Source of the DNA: Mesocentrotus franciscanus
Taxonomy: Eukaryota > Echinodermata > Echinoidea > Camarodonta > Strongylocentrotidae
Reading direction: 5' to 3'
Assembly (NCBI GenBank): GCA_037976565.1
Contig: CP137675.1
Location: 23,764,629 to 23,828,628, forward strand
Length of the DNA: 64,000 nt
Positions 28,001 to 36,700 of this stretch are shown here, piece by piece (the first letter of the stretch is position 1; the number at the start of each line of letters is the position of its first letter). Made by a program: the position numbers and the translations under genes. Below the pieces are notes generated by a model that worked only from the letters and a program-made list of their open reading frames with translations, had not been told where the DNA came from and did no database searches.

Positions 28001-30668
28001 AAAAGAGGTTATAGGATTTACACACAACAACAACATTTTAAGCATGAGCTCACGGACTGATTATAAATATCGTACAAATGCTAGCAAGAGATTTAAATCT
28101 ATAATTTGAATTGGTTCTGGTCAACCCTTTCAAGTGAAATAGAAGGCAAATAAGTGTGAATAATATTTCGAAAACATAGTCTTCGTGATAAGTTTTTGGC
28201 AAGTCCATCATTGTTTCGTGTTTTAAAATAGAAATCCTCATTATGACCGTATGTATACCTTTCATTTTATCCTTGGATTTTTTCTCGACGAAATTCACAT
28301 TACCTAAAAACATTGTAATGTTTTGAGGATGAAGTTTACATTTCTCCTAATTTTTCTACATCTCAGGATTTTAGAAAGAAATCGTCATGTGAGACCGTAA
28401 AGCTCAAGGAAGAATCATCAACATTGGAGAAGGAAAAAGCCAATCTCACGAAACAACTTGAAGACCGTCAAATTGTGTGCCAGGTAACATATGCCATTGA
28501 CGATCAAGATTATATAAAAGCTCATATAAATTAGAAATGGTCAACTTGTTTTTTTGTTTTTTATTTACAGAAATAACACATTTGTAGGCCTACATATAAT
28601 TTACGGTTTCCTTTGCATCGAAATCTAATCACCGGGATTACATAATCTTAATCAATTTGGTAACATTCTGAGGAATAGTTAGCGTTTTGTGAGCAATTTT
28701 AGCAATCCCTTGACACTAATCTATATTTTTTGACAGCAATTTGAGGAATACCTGGCGGCAGCTACTGAAGAAAGTAAAAGGCACATGACACTCGCCATGA
28801 AGCTGAAGGAGGATAATGAAGATCTCTCCAGGCAACTCGCCCAGGCCCAGAAGCAAAGTCAGAAGGTAAACAAAGAGAAAAATGGCGGATGTAGCGATTC
28901 TACTGCATCATGGGTTACTGCACATATTTGTCATGTTTGTTATAAACATATTTGTTAATAAACACGCAATCCACGCTTTAAACTTGAAAGGGCAATAAAC
29001 GTTTCGTGAAACAATGCGTTTCCCCAGACATGTTACCCCTTTTTTAAAGTTGGACATCTGCCTTTTTCATCAGAGCTGCATTCAAACACGAGTGATAATG
29101 ATTGCAATAATCATAATTAAGCAGTATACAATGCTATATGAGGATTTAGCAATCTTAATAATTAGCTTTTATTCATTATTATTGTAGTTATCTGTACTAT
29201 AGTTACAAGAACAATTACAAGGAATTTAACAAGAACGTCTACCCTCTACAGGAATCAAATCTAAGCCCAACTGTGACTCCTGGCAAAGTCGAAAAGCCAG
29301 ATGAACTCATCGAGGAACTTCAGAACATCCATAAGGATCTGAAACAGAAACTCAGCAAGGCCGAACATGAGAGCTCGGTAAGATTATATAATTTTAAAGA
29401 TAGACCCACAAGAAGCACCAAAACAAAAACAAGCTATTGACTTAACTTAGTGCAACCACGGCCCCCAAAATAAAAAAAAATTAAAAAACATGATTACGAA
29501 TACACAAATAAGTAAAGCAAGACTTTGTCATTGCCTTGCTGTATGAATGTATAGCTCATCAAAGTCAAAACAAATTAAAAAAAACTTTTAGAACTCCAAA
29601 TCCCTTTAATTGAGAGCATGTTTCGTTAATTTGACATTAAACAGGAATATTAATCATTGATACCGTATATTTCTACTATAGATACGTAGCGATTTGATGA
29701 AACATTGCGGTTTTGATTATTTCAGAAAGTATCAATAATTTCATAATGATATCAAGGATCATTGATGGATCACAATGCTGCTATTGGCGTAATGCATATT
29801 CCATTATCTTTGAAAAGAGCGCTAAGTGATGCTGCTGATTGTAATGATGATAATAATAAATCAAGTATTTCCAACGTATCGTTTAAATTTATTTTATAAA
29901 TGCATTCGTATCTTCATTCCTATGAATATATAATGTATATTTAGGAAGTTATTGTTCATTAACTACCACTATTTATTTTTGTGTTCATATCACAATTAGA
30001 AACTGGTCATGAAAAATCAGGTTATCGGTAGCAGAGTGAAGGACTTGGAAAAGCTGGTGAAAGAGACTGTCGACAAAAACATCAAGCTCGAGAATGAAAT
30101 CAAGGTAGGCTGCATTTTGTTACAATATTAACAATAGCAATGATGATAACAATAACAATAATACCCAACCGATAGTGTTAATTATGTGCGTTTGTATTAT
30201 TATGGCGACCTCAACACAAGCCTCGCGCTTTCATGGAATATCGCTTCCTTTCTACATTGTAAATATATATTTCGCGTTATGTTAATCTTGATAATACATG
30301 TATGAAGGAAATAAATGTTCTTTGCATCTTGACTAATCACTATCAAAGGGAGGTTAGTAATGATATAATTGTAAATGGTATTACTTTAATGAGATATAGC
30401 AATGCAAAACTCTATGATGTTAACAATATTACTAAATGTACGATTATCTATCTAATGTTTTTAAAAGTTAGATTTTTTTGGAAATATTCTGTCATTCATC
30501 GAATATAATTGCATTCTTGATGATATACATGCTCATTGAAGTATAGGAAAAGCATGCAACACTGACAGGATAGGAATAAGGAAATTGTGTTTGTCCATCA
30601 TTTGCTATAAATAGCAAGGACATTTCGCAAATATGAAGAAAAAAAACAACCCATACACACAACATACG

Positions 30669-30706
<38 letters not shown>

Positions 30707-33700
30707 CAAATCAAGCAAACGAACGTTTAAAAAAACAAAAAGCAATCACACAAACTGATAATGAATATTCTATTCGATCTTTGTAGAAATCTACTTCTAG
30801 ACCTGCTATGGCCCCGGGTGTCACCGAAAAGCTCAACCAGACAATTGACGAGCTTCAGAAAGAAAGGAAAGAACTGGAAGAAAAACTTAAAACAACCGAA
30901 CAGGAGAGCAAGGTAAAAATAAATGACACATATTATTTAAAAATAGCCAGAAGAGGGTGTGGAAGAGGAGACGCGATGGCTCAGTGGTAGAGCAGTGGTC
31001 TCGTGACCGGAAACGGAAGGTCCCGGGTCCGAAACCAAGTCGATGCGCTTTAGTAAGGCATTAATCCTCATTACCAAAGTCCCTCGGAGAGGACTTGAAG
31101 CCATCGGTCCCCTGGTTGGTTAGTTACAAGCATACCCATGCTTTCTTAGCAGTCAGGAAAACAAACTATCAAACCAAATCAAACGAATTCTGAAGAAGAA
31201 AAACAATCTGAAATTGATTGACACGAACTAGCGTCATCTCTCGAATCGATAATGAATGAACAACGAACAAATGTTGACATTGAGTGATAAAATAGTCATG
31301 GAACTAAATAGTTAACTTGACGAGCTGTTGATCATGAAAAAAATTATTATCAGTATGGAGAGAATCAATCTAAATAAAAAGAATTAGCATATGCCGTTGC
31401 AAGGTGTTAATGACTTAACAAAAAAATGATTGTGAAAATATATATTCAACATGACGTTTCTTGATTTGTTTCTACAAGATGCTAAATCATGTCCCAGAAA
31501 TGAACAGATAAAGAAACTTTAAATTAAGAAAAATATACTTTAATGTAACTCTCTTCTCTACATCAGGAATTGGCTGAGAAAACCGAGACAGCCATGGAAA
31601 AGGTGAAAGAAATGGAAGGATTTAAGAAGGAAGCCGAAGAGAAGAACAAGGAGCTAGAGTTTGATATCAAGGTCTGAAATTTGTTTTCAATCTACAAAGA
31701 TTAGAATAAGTTGAGATAATTAAGCAGTTATTAATACTTTTTCCTTGTAGTCCCATTACCCCATCATTCTCTTTGACTTTCTCCCTTTCCCCGTTTATCC
31801 TCTCTACATTTCTGTTATCTAAATTACTCCCACTTCCCTCTCCCCTCTGTCTTTGTCTGTCTGTATGTCTATCTGTCAATCTGACTCTCTTTTTCTCTGT
31901 CTGTGTGTCTGTGTGTCTCTCTCTGTATGTGTCTGTGTCTCGCTGCCTCTGTCTGTCAGTCTGTCTCTGTCTCTCTCTTCCCTCACTCCCTCCCTCGCCC
32001 CCTCTCCCCTCTCTTTCTCTCTTCCATCACTCCCTCTCTCCCATCTCCACCAATCTCCCATTTCCTTTTTCTCCCCTCTCTCTTCCCCTGACTTCTCTTT
32101 CCCCATTTCATTTAACTTCTCTGCATCTCCATCCCTAGATTTTATCACGTTTATTTAAATCTCTAACTTTCCAATAACCTTTTATGCTAATCAATTCTCT
32201 TTCAGCATAATTTAAAGCCTCTCTACTCTCTCCCTCGATTTCAAACTTGTCCCCTCTCTTTTATGAATGATTGATACTTAATTTTTACCCACATTGTTAT
32301 TTTCTACAAAACACATGCAAGAGGAAATGTATATAACAAACCACTTTTATAATTTACAGTTTTGTTTTATAGCAATACTAACATCACCTTCCATGTTCTT
32401 ATAATTCAGCTTACAAAGCGGAAAGTGGAGACTGCTTTCTCAATGGTCGACGATTACAAGGATGATATCGCCGATATGAAAGTCCGTAACAGAGGCCTTA
32501 AAAATCAAGTGGATTTCCAGAAGAACAAAAATCAGGTGGGGGAAAGGATCAAACAAGTTTTTTCAATTCTAAATGCTCAAGTCATACTTTGCGCTTACGT
32601 TTCATAATCACAAGGCAGTTTGTCGGGATTCCGTATGCATCATCTTCGCTGAAACTGTTTTGTGTCTCCTTCAAAACATTAATGAATTTGTTTGCATCCT
32701 ATTCAAAGATAGAATTACGGTTTTCACTTCAGTGGGCCTTTGGTATGGAATAGGTTACCACGTGAATTAAGTTCTAGGACCTTTGTTGAATCATTCAAGA
32801 GACATAGTAAAATAATTTGGTAGTATATTATTTTTGTAGGTTTACATGTATTGATTAATCTGTTCTGTAAAGAGCTTTGATCAGGTTTGTACTGGATATA
32901 GCGCTTTAGAAGAAAACATATATGTTTCAAACAGTTCATAGTTTTATTAAGACCTGGGCCCCGTTACACAAAACTTACCATTGATGGTAACTTTGCCATC
33001 AATGGTAACTACCATGGAAACCTTGATTTTGATTGGCTGTTGAGCCCTGTTACCATGGTAGTTGCCATTGATGGCAAAGTTACCATCAATGGTAAGTTTT
33101 ATGCAAAGGGGCCCTAATATTATCACTGCCTACTGGTATTCTTCAGAAATCATTATTTCACTTTCAAATTAGTTATAGGGGCAATGATGGCCAATAGCGA
33201 TCTCAACTTCTATTTCAAAGTCAGTCTATCATAATGAAGTAAAAATGAATACCTAGAAAATATTAGATGTATTATGTCGCCTGAAAACTATATATTATCT
33301 TGTGTACATAGAACCTTCAATAAAACTGATATTAAATTTAGCTAAGGGGTGGAAAGGATAGGTGGTGTAGTTTCGGGGAATATATTGCTGTTGTTATGAT
33401 GATAATCCTCATTAATTGTGCGCGCACTCTGTTTCATGGCTTCTGTTTATATTATTATTATTACTTAATTAATCAATTTATTGTAGATACTTTGGGACCC
33501 TAAGGAAGAACAATTCAACTTTAACGGGTAATCTGAAGCGGGTGATCCCTCGATCTTCATTTTAATTCTAATATTTTATTTATTATTAATAGTCCTTATA
33601 AAATATTTTAGTGTTTTGTTTCTTTTTTTGTTATGATTTTTGTATTTCTTACTTTATGTTCGTCAATAAAACTAAACCAAACCAAACCAGTCCGTTCCCT

Positions 33701-36700
33701 TCTTAAGATCGTCGAATAAATATTGCATTAATTTGGAGGAGTAGTGGTATATTTGTTTATCCAAGAGTTGAGGGTTCGAATCTCAGCCCGGCACTCACGT
33801 CCTTTGGCAAGACATTAATCCACATCTGCCACTCTCCACCCAGGTATAAAAGGGTACCTGAAAATTGCTGGGGTTAATAATAATTGCAGGGCCTGCAGGA
33901 AGACCAGTATTTATGAAAATGTAGCTACCATGGGTAAATAAGTCTACGTTGTTTTTAAACACGTCTTCATCTTGCAGGAGCTTGAGGGACAGGTATCTCA
34001 AATGAAGGAGCAAAGCGATCTACTCGAGAAGAAGTTGACAGAGGTGCAGGCAAGAGAGAAAGAGATGGAGGCGCTCAAAGAGAAAGCAACTGAAATGAAA
34101 GAAATAAGGGACCAACTCGAGGCGAAGACGGCAGAAGCGGAGACGATGGCGAAAGGGAGGAAGGAGCTGGAAGGGAAAGTCGCTGAGATGAAGAAACTGA
34201 AGGAGGTACTCGAAGTGAAAGTAGCAGAAGCGGAGACAAGAGAGAAGGAGGTGGAGGATGAGCTTGAGGTAAGCATCTCAAACAAGTCAACTAACCTTTA
34301 GTTGGTTCCAGTATCGCTTCTTCTTGTTTGGGTGTGATGCCTTATCGAAGGAATAGTATGAGGTTGAACAAAAATAGACATGTAGGAACAACCGATAAAA
34401 GGAGGAAAACGAACAAAAAATTGTCTACTAATTTTATATATACTTCTTGAAGGATGTTCCCCCTAGCATCTCGAAAGCTTGCTAGAGGCTTGTCAGACAT
34501 TTAATGTATGCAGTGGATTCCATCTATGGAAATGCCATTATGTGTAGCAGGTGAATTAAATAGTTAATAACCAGGGGTTCTGAAGAGAAACATACACTAA
34601 TTGAAATGAAAATAGTAAAAAGGTCTATTCGAATCATTGCTGATACTAAAAAGAAGAACATGAAAATCTGTGCCCATGAACGTGCTATAGAAAGATTGTA
34701 CAGATACGGTAGGAAAATGACAGAATAACATAATTTGTAATAATAGTTATCATCTGTTAGCGAATTATCCATCATTCGTTATTATCCAGGACCAACCATT
34801 ACTTATCCGTTTTATTAACCGTTTTTATCTTTCATAATCCGTTCTTTCTCTTGAAAGGTGAAAAAGAAACAAAAGGAGGGCAGAAAATGAGCGAGAGTTT
34901 GGGGAATATACATACATGAATACAACTGAATGAATGCATGTTTTTAATTTAAATGTACAAGTGTCTAACTTTCACAAAGAATTAAGTCATGAATACTTCA
35001 TGTATCCACTCCGTCTCCCATTGTCAAGTCGACTCATCTTCTGAAGTCCTAATCAGATTGAGAAGAAAAAAAAATCGATCCGACATAGAAAGATCATAAA
35101 GTGTAAAAAGCATGATTATCTTTCTCCTCTTTTCTCCATTTCATCTTTAGGCGATGAAAGCTGCTCTGAACACGGCTGCCGTTGAGTTTGGTCTGCTGAC
35201 AAAGGTCGGGGATACACTCACAATCACAGACTTGTGCCAGTCGCTTGATGACATGAGACAACTCAATGCACACATGAAACTCGAGATAAACGACTTGGAA
35301 AAGGCTAAAGCCAATTTTGAAAAAATGGTAGGTGAAAGAATTAGACTGCAAAAACAACATAATACTTGACAAAGAGTTGGTATAATGTCCTTTTTGTTTT
35401 CAATTCAATGGTCCCACGTACACCAATGAAATATCCCTGTTAACAAAGTGTTTTCTATTCTGCCTTCACCTCTCCGGTTTCTCTGATGCGAATTGACTTT
35501 AAAGATAAAGACCAGTTCTGGTCATGCGATTGCATTGTGAAAGAAACGTTGTGGAATCGATCAGAAAAGGTTGATCATCTAGCATATAAGTATTGGTGTG
35601 TACTGCAAGGTTCTGGAATCATCAAAATGATAAGAAATTTGGCCCAGTCTTGGTAAAGTTACAAGCACTAGCTGTACACAGAAAGATGTATATGGGACTA
35701 CGCGACCACGTGCGCGATATCTATTTGGTCCCAATAGATATAATAATTTACCAAATATATCAATTAGTAGGCGGTTTCCCGACTTTCCTGGCAAAATTTG
35801 TATCATCACGTATTAGTCAAAACATATTCTTTCACATGATTGGTAATGAGAGCTTCCATTTCATTTTTTTGAGAGAGGGGCGTTTCCAAAACTGGTCTTT
35901 ACCTTTAAACTACGACTCTGAACGGTATTGGTGTCATATTCAATTATGTTGTATACTTCGATATTTGGGTCAGTTTTTTTTTTAACAGTGACAACTTATA
36001 CATTTCAAAGAATGATGTGAAAATAAGATTTGTAACTGAATTTAAAATGGCCTCCTGCAAATATGTTCTCGCACTTCTGAATAATTATTTCGGCTCAACG
36101 GGCTTAAAAATCCTCATTGGACTCGAACAAATTCCTATTCAAAGTGATTAGAATGAAATTAACAATCACAATATAAATCAACAATTACCACCAGTGCCCC
36201 TCATGAAAACCTGCGACTGTTACTACACTGAATAATATATGAAATCGTTTTTTTAAAATCCATTTATTACGTTCTCTACCCTGTACAGTTGAAGACGAGT
36301 GATCCCCTTCTCGAGAGCGGTGATTCGGGTGACGATAGAAGGTAAATTGATTACTGTTACAATAAAGTGCTGCAAAGAAAGGCCACAGGATTACATCTTA
36401 TCTGAAATCATAGCTGAATTCATTTCGATAGATTTAAAAAGTATCGATTGTAGGGATACAAGGAATGTGAGAATACAAACATGTGCTGCCATCATCAAAA
36501 TAGAAAAATAGCCCATCGGACAACATAAAATTATGTCTTTCATCATTAATGTAATCTGTTTAGAATTGTCAGAAAGTGTGTATTCTTAAAATTCATGAAA
36601 TTAAGAACAAAATATACGTTTATATGAATATCTCTTACGAATGTTCCGCATTGTTTATGTACATCACGTAGAAAGTATACTAAATAATCGATTCGATCGG

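Noticed and set aside
35593..35985. 130-residue frame as a possible transposase
   Set aside because: It lies in a short TTAA-flanked MITE, has no catalytic motif, and the sister copy at 19,123 does not keep it open.
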